Assembly: GCF_900129785.1 (NCBI RefSeq)
Contig: NZ_FSRC01000001.1
Span: 186,001 to 250,000 of the forward strand
Reading direction: 5' to 3'
DNA from: Algoriphagus halophilus
GTDB lineage: Bacteria > Bacteroidota > Bacteroidia > Cytophagales > Cyclobacteriaceae
DNA: 64,000 nt
Under the pieces are notes generated by a model. It did not search any database. It saw only the letters and a list, made by a program, of their open reading frames with translations, and had not been told where the DNA came from. Positions 51,510-61,460 of this stretch are shown here, piece after piece (within the stretch, counting starts at the first letter, position 1; each line of letters opens with the position of its first letter). The translations under genes and the position numbers were made by a program.

Positions 51510-51538
51510 CTCTTTCAAAGGTTTGGATTGTGAAAGAG
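51510..51538 (-). repeat. leader hairpin of SulP gene
   Basis: CTCTTTCA and TGAAAGAG form an 8-bp stem with a 13-base loop, between the -10 at 51560 and the ATG at 51492. Function unknown. Confidence 0.5.
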
Positions 51539-51559
51539 GTGGTTTTTGAAAACGAAATG

Positions 51560-51567
51560 CAAAGATA
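51560..51567 (-). promoter_or_regulatory. putative -10 element for SulP gene
   Basis: On the minus strand TATCTTTG fits TAnnTTTG exactly. It lies about 68 bp upstream of ATG 51492 and supports the shorter gene model. No good -33 seen. Confidence 0.42.
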
Positions 51568-51623
51568 GATAAAAAAGAATAACCCGAATTTTATTTGGCG
51601 AATATCCAGACCCTGATTCTGTG

Positions 51624-51659
51624 GAAACAAAAAAACTCGCAGGCTGAGACTGCGAGTTT
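51624..51659 (-). terminator. terminator of Asp-box protein gene
   Basis: AAACTCGCAG / CTGCGAGTTT, 10-bp perfect stem with 7-base loop at 51633-51659, with TTTTTGTTT after it on the minus strand. Confidence 0.92.
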
Positions 51660-51678
51660 GATAGATGTTTCATCCAAA

Positions 51679-54600
51679 TTAGTTTACAAATAAAATACCT
51701 ATTCCGGCTTCCTGAACGAGCTTGTTAAAGGCAGGGATGGCTGTTTCCAATAATCTCTTTCCTTCGGCTTCTAATCCTTCCCATTCTTTTTCCAACTCTT
51801 CTCTTCTTTTCCTTGAGCCATTATTTACTTTAGGAATGGAACTATTGGTTTGGTTGATCAAATACATGTAATTGGCCGTGAATTTATTTGGGAAATTTTC
51901 CACATCATCGTAAGCTTTGGATTTTCGTTGGATCATGGATTCATCCCAAGCTTTCAATTCTTTTAATAATTCTTGACCTGTTGAATAAAGACTGGAATAA
52001 GTTTGATCGTCTTTTATTTTTTCAAGGAAAGAAATTAATTGAAGTTGGTAGTCCATTTCTTTATTGACCATCTGATGCATTTTGGTCAGTTCCTGCTCCA
52101 TACTCCACATAAATTCATGGTATTCTTCATACTCGTCCATGGAGATCTCATAAAGTGGATTTTTAGAGATCATCCCCTTGGACTCTGCATTGCCTAGTTC
52201 CGAAGAAATCGTAATGGTGTATTCTCCTGGGATGGCTGTATGTCCACCATACCCTGCTTCTATGTATGCACCCTCTACGCCCGGCATCGTTGGATAATTA
52301 AGATTCCAGACAAATCGATTGATTCCTTTTTTTACTGAAAGAGTGGGCTCTGCAGATGGACCACCGTCGTAGGACTTAAAATCTTCATCTTTTATAGAAG
52401 TAAAAGTTCTGACCAGTTCACCCTTCGAATCGTGGATTTCCATTTTCAATTCAGTGGAATCAGGGAAACTTTCAGGTAGATGGTAGTAGATGACCATTCC
52501 ACTGGCTGGATTGACTCCTGCAAAATCGTCAGTACCATCAAAATTATCGATGTTGCCATTCATTCTACTATACCAATTTCCTAGAATCACTTCGTCAGGA
52601 GAATAGACGAATGGAGAATCCACTGTTTCTTTCGCTTCTCTCACTAAGTTAAGGTCATCCAAAATCCAAAATGATCTTCCAGCGGTTGCCACAATTAAAT
52701 CACCATGGGCCTGGATGAGGTCCGTGATGGGTGTGACCGGTAGATTTAATTGAAAAGATTCCCAGTTTGCACCCCCATCACGGGATAGGTACATGCCAGT
52801 TTCCGTACCTGCATAAAGTAAATCTTTTACCTGAGAGTCTTCTCTTACTACCCTTGTAAATGCCCCATAAGGAATGTTTGAACTGATGTTGGTCCAGGAT
52901 TTCCCGTAGTTAGTGGTTTTGTAAAGTCCGGGTGTCTTGTCATCGAATTTATATCGGGTGGTCGCAATATAGGCCGTGGCAGGGTCATGGGGTGAAACTT
53001 CAATCGCATTGATTAAACATTCCTCAAGTCCTTTTGGTGTCACATTTTCCCAGTTTTCTCCATTGTCTTTGGTTAGGTACACCAATCCATCGTCAGATCC
53101 AGTCCAGATAAAGCCTTCCTCATGGGGAGACTCTTTGATGTAAGAAAGGGTGCCATAGTTTTCTGCACCTACGGCTTCATTGGTATATGGGCCACCGCCA
53201 TTTCCTTGTTTTTCATCTATGTTTCGGGTCAAGTCAGGGGATATGACTTCCCAACTGTTGCCCATGTCTTGAGTTTTCAAAACGTATTGAGCTCCGTGGT
53301 AGAACGTATTGTCCTCATGCGCTGATCGGATAATCGGGGCATTCCAATTGAACAGATACTTCATCTCCCTTGCTTCCATTCCCAGGTATTGGATGGGTTC
53401 AATCATGATGTTTGTACTCGCGTTTGATTTCATATCCAGGACTTCAATCGTGCCCAGATAACTACCTCCTAAGACATACCTTGGGTCATCCGGGTCAAAA
53501 GCAAGAAATGCACTTTCACCTCCCGCAGAATAATTCCAATGTTCGGTAGTAATGTTACCTCTTCCCAAAGCGATGCTATTGATCACAACAGAGGTGTTGT
53601 CTTGCTGTCCACCGTAGATTCTATAAGGAAACTGATTGTCCACATTTACCCGGTAGAATTGTGCTGTAGGCATGTTTTCCTGAGTAGACCAGGTTTTTGC
53701 TCCGTTAAACGAAATGGCTGCTCCACCATCATCGGCTAGCACCATGTTTTTAGAGTTTTTGGGGTTGATCCAGAGGTCATGGTAATCACCATGCGCACTG
53801 GGGAGATTTTCCCAGGTTTTACCTCCATCAATAGATCTGAGGGCGGGTGCACTCATGACATAAACCGTATGTTCATCGTTAGGGTCAGCAAAAACTTCAA
53901 TATAGTACCATGCTCTTTGCACCAATCTATTGTCACCACTAACCATACTCCAACTTTCCCCGGCATTATTAGAAACAAAAAGCCCGCCTTGATCTTTATT
54001 GGTATCAGATTCTATTAAGGCATAAACCTTATCGGAATTGGCTCTAGAAACTGAAATTGCCATTTTTCCCTTCTCTTCGGGAAGTCCTTTGTGGATTTTT
54101 TTCCAGGTCTTTCCTGCATCAGTTGACTTGTATAATCCAGACCCTGGGCCGCCACTGATTACCTTCCAAGGAACTCGCTGATGCTCCCACATGGCAGCAT
54201 ATAATATTTCTGGGTAATTCATGTCCATAGATAATTCTACGGCTCCCGTTTTCTCATCCACAAATAGGACTAATTCCCAAGATTCACCTCCATCTACAGA
54301 TTTGTAGATTCCTCTTTCAGGATTTGGAGCATGTAGAGCGCCCTGTGCAGCTACATATACAATATCAGGATTGGTGGGGTGAATTTGAATTCTAGAGATA
54401 TGCTGAGTCGCCTCAAGACCAAGCTTTTTCCATGTTTTACCTGCATCGGTTGATTTGTATACCCCGTCTCCATGGGAGGTCATGACACCTCTTGGAGCAT
54501 GTTCTCCCATACCTGCATAAATAATATTTGAATTACTTTCCGAAACAGCGATTGCGCCTACGGATGAGGTGGTAAAAAATCCATCGGAAATGTTTTCCCA

Positions 54601-54816
54601 TCTCTGGCCGGCATCTGTAGTTTTCCAGATTCCTCCGCCAGTATTGCCCATGTAATAGGTGAGAGGATCGTCCACTACGCCTGTTGCAGTAACGGAACGT
54701 CCACCTCTAAATGGACCGATATTCCGGTATTTCAGAGGGAGGTTATTCTTTTGTATTTCCTGAGCAAAGCAGAAAAATCCTGAAAATATCAGGAGAAGGG
54801 TATAGGTGAATTTCAT
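51679..54816 (-). CDS. large Asp-box/VPS10-like beta-propeller protein, exported
   Basis: A 1045-residue exported protein (signal [14 protein letters not shown]). About ten Asp-box repeats (S/TxDxGxxW) are visible in the first 730 residues, e.g. [78 protein letters not shown]. These shape BNR/sialidase-like or sortilin VPS10-like propellers, two in tandem. The last 250 residues hold a beta-sandwich ([16 protein letters not shown]) and a helical C-terminus. No sialidase active-site Arg triad was found. The role may be sugar or protein binding; databases call many such proteins glycosyl hydrolase. Confidence 0.85.
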   Translation of the reverse strand: MKFTYTLLLIFSGFFCFAQEIQKNNLPLKYRNIGPFRGGRSVTATGVVDDPLTYYMGNTGGGIWKTTDAGQRWENISDGFFTTSSVGAIAVSESNSNIIYAGMGEHAPRGVMTSHGDGVYKSTDAGKTWKKLGLEATQHISRIQIHPTNPDIVYVAAQGALHAPNPERGIYKSVDGGESWELVLFVDEKTGAVELSMDMNYPEILYAAMWEHQRVPWKVISGGPGSGLYKSTDAGKTWKKIHKGLPEEKGKMAISVSRANSDKVYALIESDTNKDQGGLFVSNNAGESWSMVSGDNRLVQRAWYYIEVFADPNDEHTVYVMSAPALRSIDGGKTWENLPSAHGDYHDLWINPKNSKNMVLADDGGAAISFNGAKTWSTQENMPTAQFYRVNVDNQFPYRIYGGQQDNTSVVINSIALGRGNITTEHWNYSAGGESAFLAFDPDDPRYVLGGSYLGTIEVLDMKSNASTNIMIEPIQYLGMEAREMKYLFNWNAPIIRSAHEDNTFYHGAQYVLKTQDMGNSWEVISPDLTRNIDEKQGNGGGPYTNEAVGAENYGTLSYIKESPHEEGFIWTGSDDGLVYLTKDNGENWENVTPKGLEECLINAIEVSPHDPATAYIATTRYKFDDKTPGLYKTTNYGKSWTNISSNIPYGAFTRVVREDSQVKDLLYAGTETGMYLSRDGGANWESFQLNLPVTPITDLIQAHGDLIVATAGRSFWILDDLNLVREAKETVDSPFVYSPDEVILGNWYSRMNGNIDNFDGTDDFAGVNPASGMVIYYHLPESFPDSTELKMEIHDSKGELVRTFTSIKDEDFKSYDGGPSAEPTLSVKKGINRFVWNLNYPTMPGVEGAYIEAGYGGHTAIPGEYTITISSELGNAESKGMISKNPLYEISMDEYEEYHEFMWSMEQELTKMHQMVNKEMDYQLQLISFLEKIKDDQTYSSLYSTGQELLKELKAWDESMIQRKSKAYDDVENFPNKFTANYMYLINQTNSSIPKVNNGSRKRREELEKEWEGLEAEGKRLLETAIPAFNKLVQEAGIGILFVN

Positions 54817-54884
54817 GGTTGAATTGGTGGTTGATCTTCCAAATTACTCAAAAAGTCTTAATTCAACCAGATTAGAAAAGGGAC

Positions 54885-54919
54885 AAAAAAAAATGCCTTG
54901 GATTCCAAGGCATTTTTTA
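54885..54919 (-). terminator. terminator of DUF6600-like gene
   Basis: ATGCCTTGG / CCAAGGCAT at 54893-54913 with a 3-base loop, extended by six A/T pairs. It ends the gene at 54935 on the minus strand. Confidence 0.93.
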
Positions 54920-54934
54920 ATCAGGTTTTTTGGG

Positions 54935-56353
54935 TTAGATGTTATTTCCTCTTTTTCTACTGGTAGTGCTTCTTTGAGTAGAAGCTGAAGTAGATGATTT
55001 TCTGGAAGTGTTTGTTTTACTCTTCACTTGAGAAGAGCTTCTACTGGTGGAACCTCTTTGATTAGAACTTGATGATCTCACAGCAGGGCTGGATTTTCTG
55101 GATTGAGTGGGTTGAGAAACTCTTCCTTTCGTGCTTCCTCCATTAGAGCTTCTGACAGCAGGAGAAGATGGTGTTCTAGTTCTGTTGTTTTGCGGCTTTG
55201 CCTGTTGGGTTCTATTAGTTGGTTGAGTACTTCTTCCTACATTTCCTTCTCTTGTTGATGTTCTGTTTGGAGAAGATGGGGTAGTTCTGCTTCTAGAAGG
55301 TGGAGATGTAGGTTGTTGGGTTTTTGTAGTCCTGCCTTGATTATAAGGTTTACTTTCAAAGGATTCATTTCTAGTGGATGGGGCAGCACTTCTTGACCCA
55401 TTACCTGACCTACTTGGGGAGGTGTTGGTGCTTCTATTTCCTGAATTAGACCTTGTTGTAGGGCTAGCAGATCGTGTAGCAGGAGCACTTCCGCCACGAG
55501 CATTTCTAGAAGGCGAATTTGAATAAGTGTTTCTAGATTGTGCTCTTTGCGTTTTTACTTGCTCAGATGATGCCACTCTACTTGGTCTTGCTTCAACGGT
55601 TCTTCCTCTTGAGGCACTCAAATTAGGTTGGTACAACTCCACGCTATTTCTAGAGACAGCCGCTCTTCCTGGGGCTTTACTTCCTCTTACAGAGTAAACA
55701 GGTACCGAAGTTCTGGTTACTCTTTCTATTTCCCTTCTGTTAGGTCCAGAAACATAACGGTTGTTGTTATAAACCACTGTATTGTTGATTACAGTAGTAT
55801 TATTATAAATCTTGATTTTAGTCTTTCGTGGTGCATAGTAGTTATATGCATAGGGATGGTAGATTCTATGAGATGGTAAAAATACCCAATGAAAGCTCGG
55901 AATATTAACCCGTACACTTATTGAAACGCCAGGCCCCATTGGGGCCCAACCGTAATGACCTCTACCAGTTCTCCAGTTGACCCAAGCAGGTCCCCAATCA
56001 TAACCAGGAATCCATGCCCAACTTTGGTAGTAATCGTCAAAATACCAACGACCATAATGGAAAGGAGCCCAGCCCCAATCATAATAAGAAACCCAGGTGT
56101 TTCCATATTCCGTCATTACCCAGTGGCCATTGGTACCATAAGGGTGGAAATCCTGATTGACGGCAGGTAGCCAGATGTATCCATAATTGGCATCTTTTAC
56201 CCAATCTCCATAGGGCATTAATTCATCATAGAAAACCTGAAATGAGACACCATAAGGAGTTTCTGCCATGGATTGTTTGGGGGCAAATAAACTGATTGCC
56301 AGCCAAAGCACCAGCGTGCTTGCGAGTCCAAATTTTAAGTTTTTCTGTTTCAT
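54935..56353 (-). CDS. DUF6600-like exported protein with Trp/Tyr-rich repeats and Ser/Arg-rich tail
   Basis: A 472-residue exported protein (signal ending QSMAE). Residues 35-175 are full of Trp/Tyr motifs: LMPYGDWVKDANYGYIWLP, WVSYYDWGWAPFHYGRW and WIPGYDWGPAWVNWRTG, typical of DUF6600 (YXWGXW-like). Residues 210-472 are low complexity, made of Ser, Arg, Thr, Pro, Asn, Gln, with many RSS/TRS units, giving a strongly basic, disordered tail. It may bind peptidoglycan, polysaccharide or nucleic acid outside the cell; this is inference. The tail is prone to length change between relatives. Confidence 0.8.
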   Translation of the reverse strand: MKQKNLKFGLASTLVLWLAISLFAPKQSMAETPYGVSFQVFYDELMPYGDWVKDANYGYIWLPAVNQDFHPYGTNGHWVMTEYGNTWVSYYDWGWAPFHYGRWYFDDYYQSWAWIPGYDWGPAWVNWRTGRGHYGWAPMGPGVSISVRVNIPSFHWVFLPSHRIYHPYAYNYYAPRKTKIKIYNNTTVINNTVVYNNNRYVSGPNRREIERVTRTSVPVYSVRGSKAPGRAAVSRNSVELYQPNLSASRGRTVEARPSRVASSEQVKTQRAQSRNTYSNSPSRNARGGSAPATRSASPTTRSNSGNRSTNTSPSRSGNGSRSAAPSTRNESFESKPYNQGRTTKTQQPTSPPSRSRTTPSSPNRTSTREGNVGRSTQPTNRTQQAKPQNNRTRTPSSPAVRSSNGGSTKGRVSQPTQSRKSSPAVRSSSSNQRGSTSRSSSQVKSKTNTSRKSSTSASTQRSTTSRKRGNNI

Positions 56354-56577
56354 TGCTTTGTGGTTTAGTTTGTTGAAATGGTGTCGGTAGGTTTTTTAGC
56401 AGGAAAAAGCTTGGTCTTTAGTTCGTCATAGTCTCTTTGGTTAAGTAGATGCAATTTTTTTATAAAAGGATGCATGCATACTAAATCTAAAATCGTTCCA
56501 ATTTTGAATCTTCTTCAAAAAAAATTCAATTAAGACATAGGAACGGAAGAAATTGAATGGAAGTTTTCGATATATTC

Positions 56578-56592
56578 TTAAGATAATCTTAA
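56578..56592. repeat. 15-bp palindrome
   Basis: TTAAGAT-A-ATCTTAA is perfectly symmetrical and lies 225 bp upstream of the DUF6600-like gene. Possibly an operator; no regulator known. Confidence 0.4.
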
Positions 56593-56744
56593 AAATAGAA
56601 TCCAATTTTTATACTTAATTAAAAAAATTAAATAACTCTCCTAGGAGTGGAATAATTTTTTAGTGAAACGAGGGATGATTTTAGGCGTTGTTTTAGAAAG
56701 TTTTTATTTCAAAAACCTTGATGCGATTATTTATTTGGTAAAGA

Positions 56745-56791
56745 GAAAAAATGAAAAAAATAAAAAAGCCATAAACTTTTGCTTATGGCTT
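56745..56791 (-). terminator. terminator of haem-binding gene
   Basis: AAGCCATAA / TTATGGCTT, 9-bp perfect stem with an 8-base loop at 56766-56791, with TTTTATTTTTTT on the minus strand after it. Confidence 0.88.
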
Positions 56792-56810
56792 CTAGGTTTG
56801 AAGTGTTTCT

Positions 56811-57320
56811 CTATTGTGCAGGAGGTGGAGTTGGTCTACGACGCACCAAACTGTCAGCGGGGTAGGTGGCTTTTAGCATCGCCATTTGATCTTTTGCCCA
56901 ATCAATTAAAATTTCCCTTTCCTCTGAAGTCATGTTTGCTTCTGGGTGAAGGCCCAGATAGGTGTAAGATGGCAGAGGCATTTCATTTTCTTCCACCATC
57001 TCAATGGTTTCTTCTAATTTATGATTTTGATAGGCCAACGGGCGGTTGATAAACTCCGAAAAATTTAGATGTCGCTTCCCGTCATTCACATGTCCATTTA
57101 ACCAAAGGCCTATAGGTTGGAGATTACTGTACCAAGGGTAGGTGGTCAAGTTTGAATGACAATCGTTACAGGCATTTTTTAGGATGGTGTTCACATTGTC
57201 GGGGATATCATATGATTTGGAGATATGATAAGTATCATCATTACTGATGTTTTTTTCAACGGGGATAAATTGAATTGCTATCAAGACGACAACTATTCCA
57301 ATTGAGATTTTTTTGATCAT
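56811..57320 (-). CDS. haem-binding domain protein (Haem_bd)
   Basis: A 169-residue protein with a single N-terminal membrane helix (ISIGIVVVLIAIQFIPV). The CNDCHSNLTTYPWYSNLQP segment holds one CxxCH haem site and is the signature of the Haem_bd family. Downstream, WLNGHVNDGKRHLNFSEF may supply other ligand His. It is periplasmic and probably takes part in electron transfer or haem sensing. Stand-alone gene with its own terminator. Confidence 0.9.
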   Translation of the reverse strand: MIKKISIGIVVVLIAIQFIPVEKNISNDDTYHISKSYDIPDNVNTILKNACNDCHSNLTTYPWYSNLQPIGLWLNGHVNDGKRHLNFSEFINRPLAYQNHKLEETIEMVEENEMPLPSYTYLGLHPEANMTSEEREILIDWAKDQMAMLKATYPADSLVRRRPTPPPAQ

Positions 57321-57458
57321 AGCTAGTGTAAATGGTAGTAAAAAGGTACTCTTTAGATCGAATTTTAACCAATAGGTTTAAGATATTAAGATTTATTTAA
57401 GAATATATTGCTGAGCCCATGTTAATGGACAAAAATAAATTTGAAAACAGGGTATATC

Positions 57459-58460
57459 TTAACTACGGTTCTTGACTAATTGGTCCATTACCCAATTGGT
57501 CCTAGCTCCAGTTATGCCGGTGCTAGGGCAGGTGGAGGTTCCCAATAATTCTCCGACTATGGTTTCAATCAAAGGTTGTTGAATATGTTTGGGTAAATCA
57601 AAGTAAAACTTTTCTATAGGCCGATTGTCTAATTGAAGAGTGAATTCCCCTTGCCCAAAAGTTTCAAAACGGATAGTTCCTTTATTGCCATAAATAATTA
57701 TCTCATCAATTTCTGAATTTTGGGAGCTCGTGAAGCACCAATTTCCCGTTCCAAGTACTCCAGATTCAAAAACAAAGCTTCCTGTGACAATATCTTCTGC
57801 TTCATAAGCACCTCCCTGATTGGAAGAAAAACCAGTCGCTTTAGTAACTGATCCGAAAAAGAAGTCCAATAAATCCAATTGATGCGAAGCCAAATCAAAG
57901 AAGTAACCACCCCCAGCTATTTCTGGGTCTATTCTCCAATTGTTGTCCAAATTAGCTACAATGGTTGGGGTCAGTACTTGTTTTAAGTTGATGTGAACCG
58001 TTCGGATTTCACCAATTCCGCCTTCTTCAAGAATTTGTTTGATTTTCACAAAGTGAGGAAGGGCTCTTCTGTAATAAGCCACAAAAAGTGATACGTTTTC
58101 TGACTCGCAGATTTGAATCATTTCTTGGCATTCAGCATAAGTTCTGGCCATTGGCTTTTCTACATAGATGGGCTTTCCCGCTTTGGCTGCTAGTTTCACC
58201 AAATCCAAATGGGCATTTGGTGGAGTGGCTATGTAAATGGCATTGACTTCAGGATCATTTATGAGCTCTTGAGCATTTGTATACCATTTTGATACCTGGT
58301 GTCTTGATGCATAATCTTTAACTTTTTCTTCATTCCTTCTCATGACAGCTACCAACTTGCTGTTTGGAATGAGTTTCATGGCTGGAGCAGACTTCACTTC
58401 GCAAACATTACCTACGCCAAGGACTCCCCAGCGAACTTCTGAATCCTGATTTTTTTTCAT
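57459..58460 (-). CDS. Gfo/Idh/MocA family oxidoreductase
   Basis: A 333-residue NAD(P)-dependent sugar or inositol dehydrogenase-like enzyme. The Rossmann motif WGVLGVGNVCEVKSAPAM opens the chain, with the signature YVEKPMARTYAEC (catalytic Lys-Pro region) near residue 95 and AYYRRALPHFVKIKQIL. The C-terminal alpha/beta domain has the HQLDLLDFFFG segment. Start is ATG 58460; the earlier TTG at 58478 is not convincing. The signal-less protein is cytosolic. Substrate unknown. Confidence 0.9.
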   Translation of the reverse strand: MKKNQDSEVRWGVLGVGNVCEVKSAPAMKLIPNSKLVAVMRRNEEKVKDYASRHQVSKWYTNAQELINDPEVNAIYIATPPNAHLDLVKLAAKAGKPIYVEKPMARTYAECQEMIQICESENVSLFVAYYRRALPHFVKIKQILEEGGIGEIRTVHINLKQVLTPTIVANLDNNWRIDPEIAGGGYFFDLASHQLDLLDFFFGSVTKATGFSSNQGGAYEAEDIVTGSFVFESGVLGTGNWCFTSSQNSEIDEIIIYGNKGTIRFETFGQGEFTLQLDNRPIEKFYFDLPKHIQQPLIETIVGELLGTSTCPSTGITGARTNWVMDQLVKNRS

Positions 58461-58575
58461 TTTCACAATTAAAGACAAAAGTCGATCAATACAATTTTTT
58501 AAAATTGATCACTTTCATCAAGTATTTAAAATTGTATGGAACTTAAATAAACTGCATTAAAAAAAATATTCCCAA

Positions 58576-58612
58576 AAGAAGAAGGCAAGGTGGATTCACC
58601 TTGCCTTCTTCT
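58576..58612 (-). terminator. terminator of subtilisin-like gene
   Basis: GAAGGCAAGGTG / CACCTTGCCTTC, 12-bp perfect stem with loop GATT, at 58581-58608. Confidence 0.92.
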
Positions 58613-58624
58613 TTTAGATAAAAC

Positions 58625-59884
58625 TTACTTCTTTTTGCCTTTGTTAGGTTTGACTTTTCCGTTAAAAAGAAGGTTGTTGTTTGCTGAATTTGAATTAGTG
58701 ACAACTCCTACGGTAGCATTTTCCATAAGGTAATCGGTAACTTCTTGAGGTGTGGCAGTGGGGTTCTTACTTAGATAAAGTACTGCTGCACCAGCGACAT
58801 GAGGTGCTGCCATGCTAGTGCCCTGAAAATTAACGTATTGATCTGGGCCATTTACAGAAGCTGAAGTTATATTTACCCCCGGAGCAAAAATATCAATACA
58901 GGAACCATAATTGGAAAAACCAGCTCTACTGTCTGAATCATTCGTAGCCCCTACAGAAATAGCTTCCGGAACAGATGCAAGGGCTTGCCAACATGCATCT
59001 TCATTCGAATTTCCAGCAGCCACTACTACCACTATACCATTATTAAAAGCTGACTTAACTGCATTGGATACCGCATTACCAAAGGAGTAACCCTGAATAG
59101 ACATATTAATTACTGAAGGGCCGGTTTTATTGGCAGATACCCAATCAATTCCTCCGATGATGTTTGACCAAGTGCCCCTATTATCATCACCTAATACTTT
59201 AACCGAAACTAGTTTGACTTTTTTAGCTACCCCATAAATAGAGCCACCTACTGTGCCGGCAACATGAGTACCATGCCCAAAAACGTCGGAGGCATCACCT
59301 CCATAAAAATCTGCTCCTGGCATTGCTCTTCCATCAAAATCTTCATGATCATATCTTATTCCTGAGTCTAAAATGTAGGCTGTGATATCCGAACCAGGGG
59401 AGTTGTAAGAGTATTCTCCGTCCAGTGGGAGTTCGGCTTGATTTATTCTATCCAATCCCCATGTCGCACCAGTTTGTACCACATCGGCACCATAAGCATA
59501 ACCATCCTGTTCGATATAGGCTACTTTTGGATCCTCCGCCAATAATCTGGCTTGCTCAGAGGTTAATTCAGCGGAAAATCCATTGATCACGTTTCCATAT
59601 ACTTTTTCAACTTTGTTGGATGAAACGCCATGCCTAGCAGCAAGATCATTTGAAATTACTCTCATTCCGGCTTGAACATCTTCATACCTTCCTGTTTTTC
59701 TAAAATTTAACGTTTCCTCCTTTAAGACAACAATATATTTGTCAGGTATTAGTGAAGGTTTATTTACCTGTGATAAGACCTCATCTTGAGGTATCTGTAC
59801 CTGATCGATTTGTAAATCACAGGAGGCAAATGCAAATACAATCAGAATTGCATACCATTTTTGGTTAATTTTTAAGGTTTTCAT
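58625..59884 (-). CDS. subtilisin-like serine protease, lipoprotein (S8)
   Basis: A 419-residue exported S8 protease. The lipobox is FAFASCDLQ. An inhibitor I9 propeptide lies at about residues 47-128 (PDKYIVVLKEETLNF to KVAYIEQDGYAYG). The catalytic residues are Asp in AYILDSGIRYDHEDFDG, His in FGHGTHVAGTVGG and Ser in QGTSMAAPHVAGAA. This is the aqualysin/proteinase K type. The tail KVKPNKGKKK is basic. It degrades proteins at the cell surface. Own terminator downstream. Confidence 0.93.
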   Translation of the reverse strand: MKTLKINQKWYAILIVFAFASCDLQIDQVQIPQDEVLSQVNKPSLIPDKYIVVLKEETLNFRKTGRYEDVQAGMRVISNDLAARHGVSSNKVEKVYGNVINGFSAELTSEQARLLAEDPKVAYIEQDGYAYGADVVQTGATWGLDRINQAELPLDGEYSYNSPGSDITAYILDSGIRYDHEDFDGRAMPGADFYGGDASDVFGHGTHVAGTVGGSIYGVAKKVKLVSVKVLGDDNRGTWSNIIGGIDWVSANKTGPSVINMSIQGYSFGNAVSNAVKSAFNNGIVVVVAAGNSNEDACWQALASVPEAISVGATNDSDSRAGFSNYGSCIDIFAPGVNITSASVNGPDQYVNFQGTSMAAPHVAGAAVLYLSKNPTATPQEVTDYLMENATVGVVTNSNSANNNLLFNGKVKPNKGKKK

Positions 59885-60029
59885 GTGAAGTGTTTAAAAT
59901 AAAAATGATTGAATAAAAATTAGGCATGAAAAATTATCAGCCCTTAACCTTGTGTGGTTATTAAAAATGGGAAAAAATCCTGATTTTATCTAATAATTAT
60001 TGCACTATTTTAAGCGTAACTATTATTTA

Positions 60030-61454
60030 TTAAATAAGAAGATCCAATTCAGCTTTTCCGTGACCGTCTGGTGTGGTGTAAAATGGTCTTCTTTCTATCT
60101 CGTAATTGGTTTCCGGAGAAATACCCAAGGCATGATATATGGTCTGATGAATACTGTCTATTTTAATAGGATTTTCTATGCTTTTGCAAGGTCTTTCATC
60201 TGCAGTTTTACCAAAAACATGTCCCTTCTTAATCCCTCCGCCAAACATTAAGATGGAACAGCCATCTGTAAAGTGTCTATGCATCCCATAATTTTTCATA
60301 TCCTCTATGATATCAGGAACCTCTACTTGATCTTTTACCTTTAGACCCGGTCGGCCTTCGGTTAGCATATCTCTACTGAATTCACTTGCTACAATTACCA
60401 AGGTTCTATCTAGCTTTCCACTTTCATCCAAATCAGTGATCAATTGTGCAATAGGAGAATCAATCATTTTCTTCATGTCTTTCAATCGGGTATGACCATT
60501 GTCATGGGTGTCCCAACCAAAAAATGGTTCATATTCCGTAGTTACCGTGATATATCTTGCTCCCTGGTCTATCAGTCGACGAGCCAATAAGCAACCTTGC
60601 CCGAACTTACTGGTATTGTATTTATCATAACTTTCCTTAGGTTCTTTACTTAAGTCAAAAGCTTGAGCTTCCGGAGAGTTTAATAAAATATATGCCTGCT
60701 CCATAGACCTTTTTAAAGACTCTTTTTGATAATCACTACCAAAATCTCCCATAGGTCCAGCAGAAAGCAAATCCTCATAGAGTTTGTTTCTAGCCTCAAA
60801 ACGCTTAGTGGTCATACCCACAGGTGGCCTTACGCTGTCCAATCCTGAAGTTGGATCCGGAATTAGGAATGGCCCGAATTCACTTCCCAAAAAACCAGCA
60901 CTATGAAAGGCTTTGAGTTCTTCCCCTTCGCCGACTGTAAATCGTTGCCCAATATTGATAAAAGGAGGGATTACTGGATTTAATGCACCTTTTTCTTTGG
61001 CTATCCAAGAACCTAAATGGGGAACCACAACGGACTGAGGAGGTTCATAACAAGTATGAAAATGGTATTGATGTCTTGTGTGAAGAATGTGTCCTAAATC
61101 TGCAGCGACATAAGAACGAATCAAAGTTCCTTTATCCATGACTTTGGCAATGGATTCCAAACCCTCTGAAAAATGAATCCCATCCAAAGCTGTAGGGATG
61201 CTTGGAAATGTACTGAGTACCTCTTTTGATTCCATTCCTTTCCGGAAAGGAGTGTATTTTTTAGGGTCGAATGTTTCCGTATGGGCCATTCCTCCGGCCA
61301 TGAACAATAAGATCACAGAGTCAGCTGTAGCTTTCATAGTAGGGCTGCCGCAGGAACTTAGCAAGCCGCTCACAGGAGCACCCGCTGCCAATGCAGAAAG
61401 CATGGCCGCACTGGTCTTTTTTAAAAATTCTCTTCTGTTATATCCTTCTTTCAT
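60030..61454 (-). CDS. DUF1501 protein with Tat signal
   Basis: A 474-residue DUF1501 protein, related to sulfatase/alkaline-phosphatase folds. The N-terminus has the twin-arginine motif NRREFLKKTSAAM and then LLSSCG, so it is exported folded, perhaps as a lipoprotein. Family motifs: ILLFMAGGMAHTETFDPKKY, YITVTTEYEPFFGWDTHDNG, and VIVASEFSRDM. It lies 6 bp after the PSCyt/DUF1549 gene and forms an operon with it. Such pairs are very common in Planctomycetes and also occur in Bacteroidota; role unknown. Confidence 0.92.
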   Translation of the reverse strand: MKEGYNRREFLKKTSAAMLSALAAGAPVSGLLSSCGSPTMKATADSVILLFMAGGMAHTETFDPKKYTPFRKGMESKEVLSTFPSIPTALDGIHFSEGLESIAKVMDKGTLIRSYVAADLGHILHTRHQYHFHTCYEPPQSVVVPHLGSWIAKEKGALNPVIPPFINIGQRFTVGEGEELKAFHSAGFLGSEFGPFLIPDPTSGLDSVRPPVGMTTKRFEARNKLYEDLLSAGPMGDFGSDYQKESLKRSMEQAYILLNSPEAQAFDLSKEPKESYDKYNTSKFGQGCLLARRLIDQGARYITVTTEYEPFFGWDTHDNGHTRLKDMKKMIDSPIAQLITDLDESGKLDRTLVIVASEFSRDMLTEGRPGLKVKDQVEVPDIIEDMKNYGMHRHFTDGCSILMFGGGIKKGHVFGKTADERPCKSIENPIKIDSIHQTIYHALGISPETNYEIERRPFYTTPDGHGKAELDLLI

Positions 61455-61460
61455 ATGAGC

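Larger units (their letters stand above)
56354..56810. other. intergenic region before haem-binding gene
   Basis: About 457 bp without a credible gene. It holds a 15-bp palindrome TTAAGATAATCTTAA (56578-56592), a CTCCTAGGAG palindrome near 56638, and the terminator at 56745. A 128-codon plus-strand frame here mirrors the haem-protein gene and is rejected. It should contain the promoter of the DUF6600-like gene. Confidence 0.5.

Noticed and set aside
56663..57049. 128-codon plus-strand reading frame over the haem-binding gene
   Set aside because: Over half of it lies opposite the real haem-binding gene with its CxxCH motif; the protein has no family features.
60024..60038. A/T-only palindrome at the end of the DUF1501 gene
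   Set aside because: TTATTTA-T-TAAATAA consists only of A and T in an AT-rich region; no reliable function.
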